Below, one piece after another: positions 43,238 through 52,711 of a stretch of DNA of 64,000 nucleotides. The position numbers were made by a program, and so were the translations under genes. Within the stretch, counting starts at the first letter, position 1. Each line of letters begins with the position of its first letter. The DNA is from DATMNI01 sp963817515 (lineage in GTDB: Bacteria > Acidobacteriota > Terriglobia > Bryobacterales > Bryobacteraceae): NCBI GenBank assembly GCA_963817515.1, contig CAWFPJ010000031.1:310001-374000 (forward strand), in the 5' to 3' direction. The notes beneath the pieces were generated by a model, which ran no database searches, was not told the origin of the DNA, and saw only the letters and a program-made list of their open reading frames with translations.

Positions 43238-44872
43238 TTATTCCTGTCGCACAATCGGCATCCGCCATCCGGTACCGAACGCGCGCGATGTCACTTTAAG
43301 GACCGGCGCCGCCTGCTTGCGCTTGAATTCCGCCATGCGCACCAGTCGCAGCACTCTTCGCACCGTCTGCTCGTCATAGCCCTCGGCGATAATCTCCTCC
43401 GCCGATCGGCATTGTTCCACGTGCAATTCAAGAATCTCATCCAGCAGGTCGTAGGGCGGCAGGCTGTCCTGGTCCTTCTGGTCCGGCCGCAATTCCGCCG
43501 AGGGCGCTTTCGTGAGAATGGCTTCGGGAATATCCGGTTTCCGCCGGTTGCGCCAGCGCGACACGCGGTACACCATCATCTTCGGCAGATCCGCGATCAC
43601 CGCCAGGCCGCCGTTCATGTCGCCGTACAGTGTGCAATAGCCCACTGACATTTCCGACTTATTGCCGGTAGTCAATAGCAGCGAACCAAACTTATTGGAT
43701 AGCGCCATCAGGAGGTTGCCGCGAATGCGCGACTGGATATTCTCCTCCGTCACGTCCGGCGCCAGCCCGCGAAACGTTTCTTCCAGAACCGTGTCGTAGG
43801 TTGTCATGATGCCGGAGATCGGCAGCGTGATAGTCTCGATCCCCAGGTTGCGCGCCAGTTCCACGGAGTCACTCACGCTGCCCTGGCTTGAGTACGTCGA
43901 AGGCATCATCACGCCCAGCACATTTTCCGGCCCCATTGCTTCGGCCGCGATCGCCGCCGTCAGGGCTGAGTCGATTCCACCGGAAAGTCCCAGCAGCACT
44001 TTGCGGAAACGCGTCTTCCTGGCGTAGTCCCGAACGCCCAGCACCAGCGCATTCCAGATCTCGGCCTCCGGTTCGAAATCATCTTCTGCGACGGTGCCGG
44101 TTCTCGCCGCCAGGTCCACCATCAGCAGATCCTCTTCGAACCCTTTTGCCCGCGCGAACAGCCGCCCCTCTGCGTCGAAAGCCGCGCTGCGTCCGTCGAA
44201 GATCAGGTCGTCGTCGGCGCCCACCTGGTTCACAATCGCCAGCGGCAGTCCGTGCCTTTGCGCCATGTGTCCCAGCATCTTCTCGCGCAGCGTCTGCTTT
44301 CCCACCGTGAAGGGAGAAGCCGAGAGGTTGATGATCGCCTGTGCTCCCGCGTGCGCCAGGGCTTCAATCGGGTCCTGGTGATAACGCCTGCGCTTCCAGA
44401 AGTCGCGGTCGTTCCACACGTCCTCGCAAATACTGATGCCCAGGCGGTAGCCGTTCAGTTCCAGAATCTGCGTGCCGTGAAAAGGTTCGAAGTACCGGTC
44501 TTCGTCAAAGACATCGTAAGTGGGCAGCAGCGATTTGTGGAACGCCGGCCCCACCTCGCCATCCTTCAGCAGCACTGCGCTATTGAACAACGGGCGGCCC
44601 ACATCTGACGGATTGGGCGTCGCAACCCCCACCAGCAACGGCGGCGCTTCCTTGAGCTCTTTGGCCACGCGCGTAAGCATCTCGCAGCCGCGGCGCACGA
44701 ATCCCCGGTTCATCAGTAAGTCGCGTGGCAGGTATCCCATCAGGGACAGTTCGGGCGTAACTACCAGTTCCGCTCCCTGTGCCAGTGCCGCCCGGGTGCC
44801 GCGAATGATCAGCGACGAATTCCCGTCAAGGTCGCCTGCAGTGGGGTTGATCTGAAGAAGCGCTATCCGCAA
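43238..44872 (-). CDS. nadE: Glutamine-dependent NAD+ synthetase
   Basis: A 544-residue two-domain enzyme. The N-terminal nitrilase-type glutaminase has its Glu-Lys-Cys triad in VTPELSLMGYLPRDLL, FHKSLLPTYDVFDEDRYF and LGISICEDVWNDRDFW. The C-terminal synthetase has the ATP pyrophosphatase loop LLGLSGGIDSALTAAIAAE, LGVMMPSTYSSQGSVSD, TTGNKSEMSVGYCTLYGDMN and DQKDQDSLPPYDLLDEIL. It makes NAD+ from deamido-NAD+ with glutamine as ammonia source. It opens with TTG at 44872. A housekeeping gene placed between two blocks of glycan genes, it has no visible link to them. Confidence 0.95.
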   Translation of the reverse strand: MRIALLQINPTAGDLDGNSSLIIRGTRAALAQGAELVVTPELSLMGYLPRDLLMNRGFVRRGCEMLTRVAKELKEAPPLLVGVATPNPSDVGRPLFNSAVLLKDGEVGPAFHKSLLPTYDVFDEDRYFEPFHGTQILELNGYRLGISICEDVWNDRDFWKRRRYHQDPIEALAHAGAQAIINLSASPFTVGKQTLREKMLGHMAQRHGLPLAIVNQVGADDDLIFDGRSAAFDAEGRLFARAKGFEEDLLMVDLAARTGTVAEDDFEPEAEIWNALVLGVRDYARKTRFRKVLLGLSGGIDSALTAAIAAEAMGPENVLGVMMPSTYSSQGSVSDSVELARNLGIETITLPISGIMTTYDTVLEETFRGLAPDVTEENIQSRIRGNLLMALSNKFGSLLLTTGNKSEMSVGYCTLYGDMNGGLAVIADLPKMMVYRVSRWRNRRKPDIPEAILTKAPSAELRPDQKDQDSLPPYDLLDEILELHVEQCRSAEEIIAEGYDEQTVRRVLRLVRMAEFKRKQAAPVLKVTSRAFGTGWRMPIVRQE

Positions 44873-45015
44873 AACAAGTCCATCCGCCAGAAGAAATTGA
44901 ATGCCAGAATTTGAATCTACAGAACGCCGTGCCTAAAACTTAGTGTATCAATATGTGCGGGCCGCCTGGCTTGAACCAGTAAGGGCAAAGCCTGCTGATA
45001 TAGTGGGATTCAGCC

Positions 45016-45901
45016 GTGAATTCCCCCGAACTGCCCCTGGTAAGCGTCGTCACTCCTTCCTATAACACGGCGCCGTACCTGACCGAAACCATCGAGAGCG
45101 TGATTGCCCAGGACTACGCGCGCATCGAGCACATCGTGATGGATGGCGGCTCTACCGACGCAACTCTGCAGATCCTTGAGCGCTACCGCGGCCGCCTGCA
45201 ATATTTTACGGGCAAGGACAAGGGGCCGTCCGACGCTTTGCACCGCGGCTTTCAGAAGGCCACCGGCGAGGTTTTCGTGTGGCTGAACGCCGACGACGTG
45301 TTTTTCCCTGGCGCCGTGCGGACCGCCGCCCAATACCTGGCCGCCCATCCCGAAATCGACGTGGTCTATGGCGAGGCCAATTGGATCGACGAAAACGGCC
45401 AGCGTGATCCGCCGCTATCCCACGCTGCCTTTCGACTCCAGAGTTCTCGAGCGCGATTGCTTTATCTGCCAGCCGGCCGCCTACATTCGCGCGTCGTCTT
45501 ACCGGCAGTGTGGCCTCGACCCGGATATCAACCTGCCGTTCGATTACGATCTCTGGATTCGCATGGCCAAGCGTGGTTTCCGCTTTGCCTCTATTCCTCA
45601 GTATCTGGCCGGTTCGCGGATGCACCGTGGCAACCTGACAATTTCCGAACGTGAAGACGTCTTTCAATCTTCCATATGCCTGTTGAAGCGCCACTACGGC
45701 TATGTCCCGCTTTCCTGGGTCTTCGGCTACACGGCCTATCATATGGATGGACGCGACCAGTTCTTCCAGCCCATGCGGCCGTCGCTGCGCAAGTATCTCG
45801 CGGCCCTGCCAATGGGGCTGCGCTTGAACCCGTCCCGGCGTGCTCGCTTTCTTGGAGAATGGCTGACCGCGCCTCTCGGCGTCCTGCGCCGCAGGGACTA
45901 A
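45016..45901 (+). CDS. GT2-family glycosyltransferase, frame broken near 45400
   Basis: The first frame, from GTG 45016, gives LVSVVTPSYNTAPYLTETIE, HIVMDGGSTDATLQILERY, GKDKGPSDALHRGFQKATGE, VWLNADDVFFPGA and YGEANWIDENG. Near 45398-45404 one base has to be skipped; the second frame continues SVIRRYPTLPFDSRVLERD, CFICQPAAYIRASSYRQCG and PFDYDLWIRMAKRGFRFASI to the TAA at 45901. The whole, about 294 residues, closely parallels the GT2 at 32911, as if duplicated. A TATAGT hexamer lies near 45000. Its end overlaps the convergent heparinase-like gene by four bases. Confidence 0.82.
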
Positions 45902-47821
45902 CCGATGAAAGGCTCTCGGTCATCTGGAAACTGCACCCGCACCGTGCGCCCAGCCAGAGTAATCGCCACCGAAATCGTCTCTCCTTCCAGGCGAAGTTCT
46001 ATCGGAGCATTTGTGGGCGATTCTGAAAAATCCACTACCGCGGCCAGTCGGCAGCGGAGAGGTCCGCGCCGCGTGACGCGCAGCACCGGCGCAGGTTCTT
46101 TGGTTGCGAAAGCGCGCGAACGCCAGCCCTCGATCACTTCCGCCGGCGCGCTGAAGCCGAATCGGGCGGCATCGTCCGACTCAGCCAGGTGCCAGAATTG
46201 CTCGATCAAATGTTCGCCCGGGGGACCATCTACCGTCTCCAAAACCACCAACGTCGTGGGTTTGAGAAACAGCACGCGGCGGCGGTGCGTGAAGCCCGCG
46301 TAGGCGCAGGCGGCGTCCAGATAATCGCGATCCGGTGTTGAACTCCACTGGCGAATCGTGGTTGCTGGTTTGTCCGTCCAGCGGAACGGGCCGGCCGGAG
46401 TGGCCTGGTCGCGGGAATCGACGCGGACCGTGTTGTGCGCGGCTGAGCCTCGAAAACTGTTGCGCTCCGCGGGATCGGCTACGTAGGTGTAAGTTCCCGG
46501 ATCGATCAGGATTTCGCGATCCCCCAACCGCGCCACGACACTGAGAACATCGGAATGGCTATGGCCGCCGGAGCCTTCTCCGAACGGGCCGGCTTTGATC
46601 ACCACGTGCACGTCGCCGGATGTCATTACTGCCACGCCCGCGTCGGCGAAGAGACGGGATAGATTGCCTTGGTGGCGCAGACTTCTGCCTGTATCTCCCG
46701 TCTCGCCGAGCCACCACGCGGCCTGACACGCCAGGTCTTCGGCGGAACGCATCCACTCCGGCCGGTCAAACAACGCCGCGCAGGTGGCCAGTGTGCCGCG
46801 GCCGAATTGCATGCGGTCTCCGTACGGGTGGAAGAGGCGGCCGCCATCATCGTCACCGATCAGCGGCAACTCGCCCGCCGGGCCCATCAGCGCCTGCAGA
46901 TAATCAGCCATACGGATTAGCGCCTCTGCCTGTCCCTCCGGCCGGCCCGCCAACACATAATGCAGCAGGAAGAGATCCAGCGCGTATACGTGATAGTAAG
47001 CCGACTGCTCGAAGTGGCTGCCATCCGGGCGCACCTGCCGCGCCAACTGCTCTTGCACGATGCGGCCGCCGGTTTCCGTCCAGCCGACCGCGCGCGGAAA
47101 ACCGGGGAACAGCACGCCCAGCGCATGCAGGGCCACCGCTTCTCCCAGCAGGTGCGTGTTGGGAGAGAAGTAGACGGAAAGATTCAACTCCAGAAAACGG
47201 CCGTGCCGGTAGAGTTCCGCCAGGAACCGGTCGCGCAGCTTTTTGGGAAACTCGCTGCCCGCCAGTTGGTACAGCCAGGCCCACGAGAGCGCCCGGAACG
47301 CCACTTCCAGCGCACTGGCCCAGTTGATGCCGCGCAGGAATGGATTCTCCTCCATCCAATTCTCCAACTGGCGAAAGGCTTCGTCCAGAAACTCGCGGCG
47401 ACGGGTGAACAGGAAGGCTTGGGCCAGCAGCGGGAAGTGCTGATGGCGGTTCAATTCCCAGATGATCTTGTGGTCACCGGAGCGCGCGAAATCCAGGTAA
47501 GGTGAGCGGCGAAAGTAGGGCGTTCCGGTGGAAATGCCGTGGACGTAGTCGCGCCGCCAATCAATGGCGGGGCCCGTCTCCACTACCAGGCCAAGCAGTG
47601 GGAACCGGTGCGCCAGGATATTGTTCGCGATGGATTCCACTTCGGCGGCATAGCGGCTGGAGCGAAGAACTTCGGCGATATCGGGCCGGGTCGGGAAATG
47701 GCGAGGCCGGCGTCGCGGCGTCGCCTGAATGGGCGGGCCGGAAAGCCGCTCCACCTAAAAATAGGAACAGGTTGCCGAACTCCTGGCGCAGCCGGAACCG
47801 GATTTCCTCGGGGCTACGCAC
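45898..47821 (-). CDS. Heparinase II/III-family polysaccharide lyase, frame broken at 47754-47755
   Basis: About 640 residues. The first frame starts at GTG 47821 with RSPEEIRFRLRQEFGNLFL, the usual N-terminus of such proteins. At a GG pair (47755-47754) one base must be dropped to enter the main frame, VERLSGPPIQATP and onward. The alpha/alpha-toroid part has WELNRHQHFPLLAQAF, NWASALEVAFRALSWAW, LNLSVYFSPNTHLLGEAVAL, DGSHFEQSAYYHVYALDLFL and PLIGDDDGGRLFHP. The beta-sheet part has GPFGEGSGGHSHSDVLSVV, ILIDPGTYTYVADPAERNSF and SAAHNTVRVDSRDQA. No signal peptide is seen. It may trim or control an acidic exopolysaccharide made by this cluster. Confidence 0.85.
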
Positions 47822-47912
47822 GGCGGCGAATCGCAGTTTGAGGCATCAGCTCTTTCAATCGTACAACGCCTCTTCCCGCGTCAACCGGTTACACTAAAAT
47901 GAACTCGCTCTT

Positions 47913-49822
47913 ATGTGCGGAATTGCAGGTTACGTTTGGCGCGACCGTCAGGCCAGATTCGAGCTGGTAAAGAGCATGTGCGACCGGATTCGCCATCGCG
48001 GTCCGGACGACGAAGGTTTCCATGTCGAGGGCGGCTGCGCTATCGGCATGCGCCGCCTTAGCATCATCGACCTCAGCACGGGCCATCAGCCCATTCCCAA
48101 TGAGGACCGCACCGTCTGGGTGGTCTTCAACGGCGAGATCTACAATTACCAGCCGTTGCGCCAAGACCTGATCGCCAAGGGCCATCGCTTCGAGACTAAC
48201 AGCGACACGGAAACGCTGGTTCATCTGTATGAGCAGGAGGGCCCTGAGGGGTTGAAACGCCTGCGGGGCATGTTCGCTTTCGCCATTTGGGACAGCCGGC
48301 GGCGGCGCCTGTTCCTGGCGCGCGACCGCTTCGGGAAGAAGCCCCTCTACTACGCCATATTGCCGCAGGGCCTCTATTTCGGCAGCGAACTGGAATGCTT
48401 GCGTGAGGCCGGCGTGCCGCTCGATATGGATCGCGAGGCGCTGCAGCTCTACTTCCAGTTCAATTACATTCCCGACCCGCGCACGGCCTTCCGTGCGATT
48501 CGCAAACTGCCCGCCGGCGGCTGGCTGGAATATTCTCAGGACGGCACATTGCGCGAGGGCATCTATTGGAAATTGCCGGTGCCTGCGTCCCAACCCCCGC
48601 CAGGTCTCACCGAAGCCGCCGCCCGCCTGAAGCTGCGCGAACAGTTCGATGAGGCCGTGCGCATCCGCATGATTGCCGACGTGCCGCTGGGAGCCTTTCT
48701 GAGCGGCGGTATCGATTCCAGTTCTGTAGTGGCATCCATGGCGCTGCAATCGCCCGAGCCGGTGAAGACTTTCTCCATCGGCTTCGATGAAGCCGCCTAC
48801 AACGAGCTCTCCTATGCCTCGCTGGTGGCCAAAAAATACCGCACCGATCACCACGAGATTCTGGTGCGGCCGGATTCCGCAAGCCTGGTGCCCAGGCTGG
48901 TGCAGCACTTCGGTGAGCCGTTCGGCGACAATTCCGCAATCCCCACATTCCTGGTTTCCGAATTTGCCGTGCAGCACGTTAAGGTGGCGCTCAGCGGCGA
49001 TGGCGGTGATGAGTTGTTTGCCGGGTATGAGAGTTTTGCCGCCATGGAACGCTTGCGCCGTTACGATCGCGTGCCGCAGTCCCTACGCTGGCTCATGGCC
49101 CGGGCGGCGGAACTGCTGCCGTATTCGGCATACGGCAAGAACTACCTGCGCATGATCAGCCGGCCTTCCGCGCTGGAGCGTTATTTCGAATACAATTACG
49201 CGCCCTACTTCATGCGCCAGCGCCTGTTGCAGCCGGAGTGGATGCTGCCGGCCGACGGCGCATTCCTGACCCGCATGTTCGCCGCTGCTGCCTCCGCCTG
49301 CCTGCCGACGACGATTCGGACATCCTTACACAGGCTATGTATTTCGAAGCCACCGCGAATCTCACCGGCGACATGCTGGTGAAAGTGGATCGGATGTCGA
49401 TGGCCAATTCGCTCGAAGTGCGCTCGCCCCTGCTGGACCACGAATTGGCGGAATTCGCGGCCACCCTGCCCCACTCCTGGAAGATGCGCGACGGGCGCGG
49501 CAAGCGCATCCTCATCGACGCCATTGGCGACCGCCTGCCTCCGGAACTTCTGCACCGCGGCAAAATGGGTTTCGGGGTGCCGCTCGCGGATTGGTTTCGC
49601 GGTCCGCTGCGGCCCATGCTGTGGGACCATCTCACGTCTTCGCGCTTTTTGGATCGCGGCGTGGTATCGCCTGAGTTCGTGCGTACCCTGCTGGAGGAGC
49701 ATGACAGCCGCCGCCGCAATAACGAAACCTGGCTGTGGTCGCTTCTGGTGCTGGACCTGTGGTTCCAGCAGGTGGAGGCCCCTCAAACTTCACCCGCATC
49801 GCCGGCAGTCTCGCACCCATGA
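47913..49822 (+). CDS. asnB: Asparagine synthase (glutamine-hydrolysing), frame broken near 49290
   Basis: About 636 residues in two frames. The first starts MCGIAGYVWR, with Cys2 as glutaminase nucleophile, and goes on with RIRHRGPDDEGF, GCAIGMRRLSIIDLSTGHQP, VFNGEIYNYQPLR, LFLARDRFGKKPLYYA, the synthetase loop FLSGGIDSSSVVASM and ALSGDGGDELFAGYES. Between about 49281 and 49305 a base seems to be missing; the second frame continues DDDSDILTQAMYFEATANLT, DRMSMANSLEVRSPLLDHEL and GKMGFGVPLADWFRG. AsnB-like enzymes in exopolysaccharide clusters often amidate sugar acids and not aspartate; this one lies beside a lyase and a glycosyltransferase, so either role is possible. Confidence 0.87.
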
Positions 49823-49843
49823 AGAACCGCGGCCGATAAATTT

Positions 49844-50191
49844 ATGGAATTCTACACGTGGGATCAGATGGAAAAAGAGGTTCTCAGCCCGACCATAGCA
49901 CGCAAGATCATTTCCGGCGAGAAAGCTATGGTGTCGCAAGTCTTCCTCGCCAGGGGAGCGGTGGTGCCGGAGCACCATCATGAGAGTGAGCAGATCACTT
50001 ACATTCTCGAAGGCGCATTGAAGTTTGAGATCGAAGGTCAGGAGATTGTGGTGGGCAAGGGGCAGGTGCTCTTGATTCCTTCGAACGTGCCGCACCGCGC
50101 GGTGGCTCTCGAAGACACGGTCGATCTCGACATCTTCAGCCCCATCCGCACTGACTGGCTCCAACGCGACGATGCGTATCTGCGAGGTTAA
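49844..50191 (+). CDS. Cupin-domain protein
   Basis: A 115-residue single-domain cupin. The first motif, VVPEHHHESEQITYILEGAL, supplies two His and a Glu as metal ligands, and the second, KGQVLLIPSNVPHRAVALED, the third His. This is the complete metal-binding set. Small cupins of this kind bind metal and may be sensors, isomerases or storage proteins; the sequence does not say which. The gene starts 21 bases after asnB and ends six bases before the YdjM-like gene, so the three may be cotranscribed. Confidence 0.85.
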   Translation: MEFYTWDQMEKEVLSPTIARKIISGEKAMVSQVFLARGAVVPEHHHESEQITYILEGALKFEIEGQEIVVGKGQVLLIPSNVPHRAVALEDTVDLDIFSPIRTDWLQRDDAYLRG

Positions 50192-50197
50192 TCCATT

Positions 50198-50782
50198 GTG
50201 GCTTCGGCCATCACGCACTTCATAGTCGGGGCCGCCATTGCCCTGCCCGCGATGGAGTCCCGCGCCCTGCGGCCGGTCTTTCCGGGCGTGCTGCAGCGCT
50301 GGGCGATGCCGGTTACGGCTGGCCTGTGGGCCGTTGCGCCCGATCTCGACACCTGGTTGATGCTCGGCTTTGGTATTCCGCGCGGAAGCCTTTTCAGCCA
50401 CCGCGGATTTTTTCATTCGCCGTTTTTCCTGATGGCATTGGCGGCAGCCATAGCGGCCATCGTCGCGCGGAAGCACGGCCGGCGCACGGTGGTATGGCTG
50501 GCTGTGATGTGGACGGTGTCGGCGGTGACTCATCCGCTTCTGGATATGTTGACCGACGGCGGCAGCGGCGTGATGCTGCTGTTTCCGTTTTCCCGGGAAC
50601 GCCTGTTTTTTCCATGGCGCCCGATCCACGTCTCGCCGCTGAGCATCGCGAGGTTCTTCGATCACCCCGGTGAGATTCTCTGGTCGGAGCTGCCGTTCTG
50701 CCTGACGGCGGTGGCAGTTGGAGGCGTAGGGCTCATATGGCGAAAAAGCCGGCGCAAAGCCACGAGTCGTACGCTCGCTTGA
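50198..50782 (+). CDS. Metal-dependent membrane hydrolase, YdjM/DUF457 family
   Basis: A 194-residue membrane protein from GTG 50198. It shows the family's metal-binding pattern: ITHFIVGAAIALPA, VAPDLDTWLMLGFG, LFSHRGFFHSPFFLMAL and VTHPLLDMLTDGG. Several transmembrane helices lie between these motifs. Family members are predicted inner-membrane phosphoesterase-like hydrolases; the Escherichia coli relative YdjM is LexA-regulated, but I see no SOS box here. It converges with galT on the other strand (55 bases between stop codons). Confidence 0.85.
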   Translation: MASAITHFIVGAAIALPAMESRALRPVFPGVLQRWAMPVTAGLWAVAPDLDTWLMLGFGIPRGSLFSHRGFFHSPFFLMALAAAIAAIVARKHGRRTVVWLAVMWTVSAVTHPLLDMLTDGGSGVMLLFPFSRERLFFPWRPIHVSPLSIARFFDHPGEILWSELPFCLTAVAVGGVGLIWRKSRRKATSRTLA

Positions 50783-50837
50783 TCGGCCTTCGCGAAAATT
50801 CTCGAGAACTATTCCCGCGCAATCTGGTAATCGCCGC

Positions 50838-51854
50838 TCACAAACCGCGCAACCGCTCCGCCGCCGCTTCCGGCGTGATATCCCGCTGTGGGGTCGCCAG
50901 CATTTCGTAGCCCACCAGAAACTTGCGCACCGTCGCCGAGCGCAACAGGGGCGGATGGAAGTGCAGGTGCAGGTGCCACTCGTCATGCGGTGCGCCGTCT
51001 GTAGGACGCTGGTGAAAACCCATCGAGTAGGGAAAGGCAACCTGGAACAGGCGGTCATAGCGCGCCGTGGTGCGCTTCAGGATGTCGGCCAGTCCATCGC
51101 GTTCGGCGTCCGCAAGGCCGTCAATGCCCGCCATGTGGCGCTTCGAAATCACCATCGTCTCGAAGGGCCAGACGGCCCAGAACGGCACCACCGTCAGGAA
51201 GCTGCCGTTCTCTTCCACCACGCGTTCGCGCGCGGCCTGCTCCAGGCTGGCATAGTCGCACAGCAGACAAGTGGAGCGTGCCTGGCTCCACGCAAGTTGC
51301 GACGTCTGTTCCTTCGCCACTTCGTTCGGAAGCCGGTGGCTCGACCAGATCTGGGAGTGCGGGTGCGGATTGCTGGCGCCCATCATGGCGCCGCGGTTTT
51401 CGAAAATCTGCACGTAGTTGATCATCGGGTTGGCGCCCAGCGCGCCGTGCTGCTCTACCCAGGTGTCTACTACTTTTCGCAGGTCAGCCAGGTTCATGCC
51501 GGCGATGGTCAGGTTGTGACGCGGCGAGAAGCACACCACCCGGCAAATGCCCGGTTCGGATTCGGCGATCAGCAGCCCGTCGCGTTCGAAACGGTCCACT
51601 GGCGTGTCCGGTTTGAGTACCGCGAAATCATTATCGAAGACGAATGTCGATTCGTAATTCGGATTTCGTACTCCGCCTGCGCGCGCGTTGCCGGGGCAGA
51701 GGTAGCAGTCCGGATCGTAGGCAGACTGCGTGACGGCTTCGTCTTTTTCGGTCTGCCCCTGCCAGGGCCTATTTGTGCGCTGCGGAGAAACCAGCACCCA
51801 TTCGCCAGTCAACGGATTGAAGCGGCGGTGCGGGTCCCGGTTCCAATCGAACAT
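50838..51854 (-). CDS. galT: Galactose-1-phosphate uridylyltransferase
   Basis: A 338-residue HIT-superfamily enzyme exchanging UMP between UDP-glucose and galactose-1-phosphate. Seen are FNPLTGEWVLVSPQRTNRPW, the zinc-site CYLCPG, FDNDFAVLKPD, CRVVCFSPRHNLTIAGM, the active-site NPHPHSQIWSS (HPHxQ with nucleophilic His), CLLCDYA, FWAVWPFETMVISKRHM and MGFHQRPTDG with DEWHLHLHFHPPLLR. It is complete. It starts 16 bases after the FHA-domain gene at 51871 in the same direction, so it may be the last gene of the cell-wall signalling operon. It could provide UDP-galactose for the polysaccharide enzymes. Confidence 0.94.
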   Translation of the reverse strand: MFDWNRDPHRRFNPLTGEWVLVSPQRTNRPWQGQTEKDEAVTQSAYDPDCYLCPGNARAGGVRNPNYESTFVFDNDFAVLKPDTPVDRFERDGLLIAESEPGICRVVCFSPRHNLTIAGMNLADLRKVVDTWVEQHGALGANPMINYVQIFENRGAMMGASNPHPHSQIWSSHRLPNEVAKEQTSQLAWSQARSTCLLCDYASLEQAARERVVEENGSFLTVVPFWAVWPFETMVISKRHMAGIDGLADAERDGLADILKRTTARYDRLFQVAFPYSMGFHQRPTDGAPHDEWHLHLHFHPPLLRSATVRKFLVGYEMLATPQRDITPEAAAERLRGL

Positions 51855-51870
51855 GAACTCATGGTAGCGC

Positions 51871-52671
51871 CTACCCCATCTCGAACCTCACCACTGCCCG
51901 CCCGAAATGGATCTCGTCATCCGGCTCCAACTTGAAGCCCCGCGAATCCCGGTGCACTTCCTGGCTCATGCCGTCGCGGACGATCCAGGTGCCGCACTCG
52001 GTCTGTGTGGCGCCGCCGCGCGCGTACCAGCGATCGTTGAACAAGCGGTAATCGCCCGAGACCTTGTCGAACAAAATGTGAGCATGCTCGCGCGAAACCG
52101 AGCGGTTGACCTCCGAGTCTTCGGCGAACGCCAGGTCGTTGCGGCGGTGCAGACCTTCGGACCGGTACACGTCTACCACGCGCCCGATATTGATCCTTGT
52201 TTTGTTCAAGTCAATTCTGGCGGCATTAGCTGTGCCCTCGCATACAACCAGCCTGGCTGCCGGCTTTGAAGCGCGCCCGTTCGGTTCTTGCGAAATGGCA
52301 TCTACCGTCAACCACTCTTCGCCCCGCTTCGGCAAACCGGCGGATGCTTCTACGTCTACCCGCAGATCCTCGGGGAACCGGCAGCCGGCGCCGCGCAGCG
52401 CGTTGTGAACTTCCTGCTCCAGGTATTTGCGGAAAAAACGGCCCGTGAAAATACCCACGCGGCTCTCTTCTACTCCGCGCAGGTTCACGCGCAGCAGATC
52501 GAACGGGAAGACCTTCTTGCCGCCGGAGCGGTAGCTTTTTTCGCGGATCCGGTCGATTACCGCCAGGCGGATTTCGGCGAGTTCCGGCGGCTCATCGGGA
52601 TTCGGCGCCGGGGCCAGCGGAGATTCAAAAACCGTTCGGCCAAATTTTTCCAGGTAGTCTCCAAGATTCAT
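51871..52671 (-). CDS. FHA-domain protein with N-terminal DUF3662-like region (FhaA-like)
   Basis: A 266-residue protein. Residues about 50-130 (GGKKVFPFDLLRVNLRGVEE, FFRKYLEQEVHNALRGAGCR, LRVDVEAS) are similar in layout to the DUF3662 domain of actinobacterial FhaA. The C-terminal FHA domain has INIGRVVDVYRSEGLHRRND, the phosphothreonine-binding SEVNRSVSREHAHILFDK, and LEPDDEIHFGRAVVRFEMG. It should bind a phosphothreonine on a partner phosphorylated by the kinase encoded upstream. The gene follows the penicillin-binding protein gene after a palindrome. FhaA in mycobacteria binds the lipid II flippase regulator and acts in wall synthesis; the same role here is inference. Confidence 0.82.
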   Translation of the reverse strand: MNLGDYLEKFGRTVFESPLAPAPNPDEPPELAEIRLAVIDRIREKSYRSGGKKVFPFDLLRVNLRGVEESRVGIFTGRFFRKYLEQEVHNALRGAGCRFPEDLRVDVEASAGLPKRGEEWLTVDAISQEPNGRASKPAARLVVCEGTANAARIDLNKTRINIGRVVDVYRSEGLHRRNDLAFAEDSEVNRSVSREHAHILFDKVSGDYRLFNDRWYARGGATQTECGTWIVRDGMSQEVHRDSRGFKLEPDDEIHFGRAVVRFEMG

Positions 52672-52686
52672 GGCATCCTTTCAGAT

Positions 52687-52708
52687 GGCAGGCCGGTCCA
52701 GGCCTGCC
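52687..52708. repeat. GGCAGGCC/GGCCTGCC palindrome between PBP and FHA genes
   Basis: GGCAGGCC (52687-52694) and GGCCTGCC (52701-52708) make a perfect eight-base stem with a six-base loop. It fills the 40-base gap between the end of the penicillin-binding protein gene and the start of the FHA gene. Its right arm equals that of the element at 23258-23276. Confidence 0.45.
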
Positions 52709-52711
52709 CTG

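Noticed and set aside
47889..48977. 362-codon minus-strand open frame opposite asnB
   Set aside because: asnB has complete catalytic motifs on the plus strand; this frame has none.
49790..51058. 422-codon minus-strand open frame across the cupin and YdjM-like genes and the end of galT
   Set aside because: It lies opposite two well-supported plus-strand genes and out of frame with galT; composition is shadow-like.
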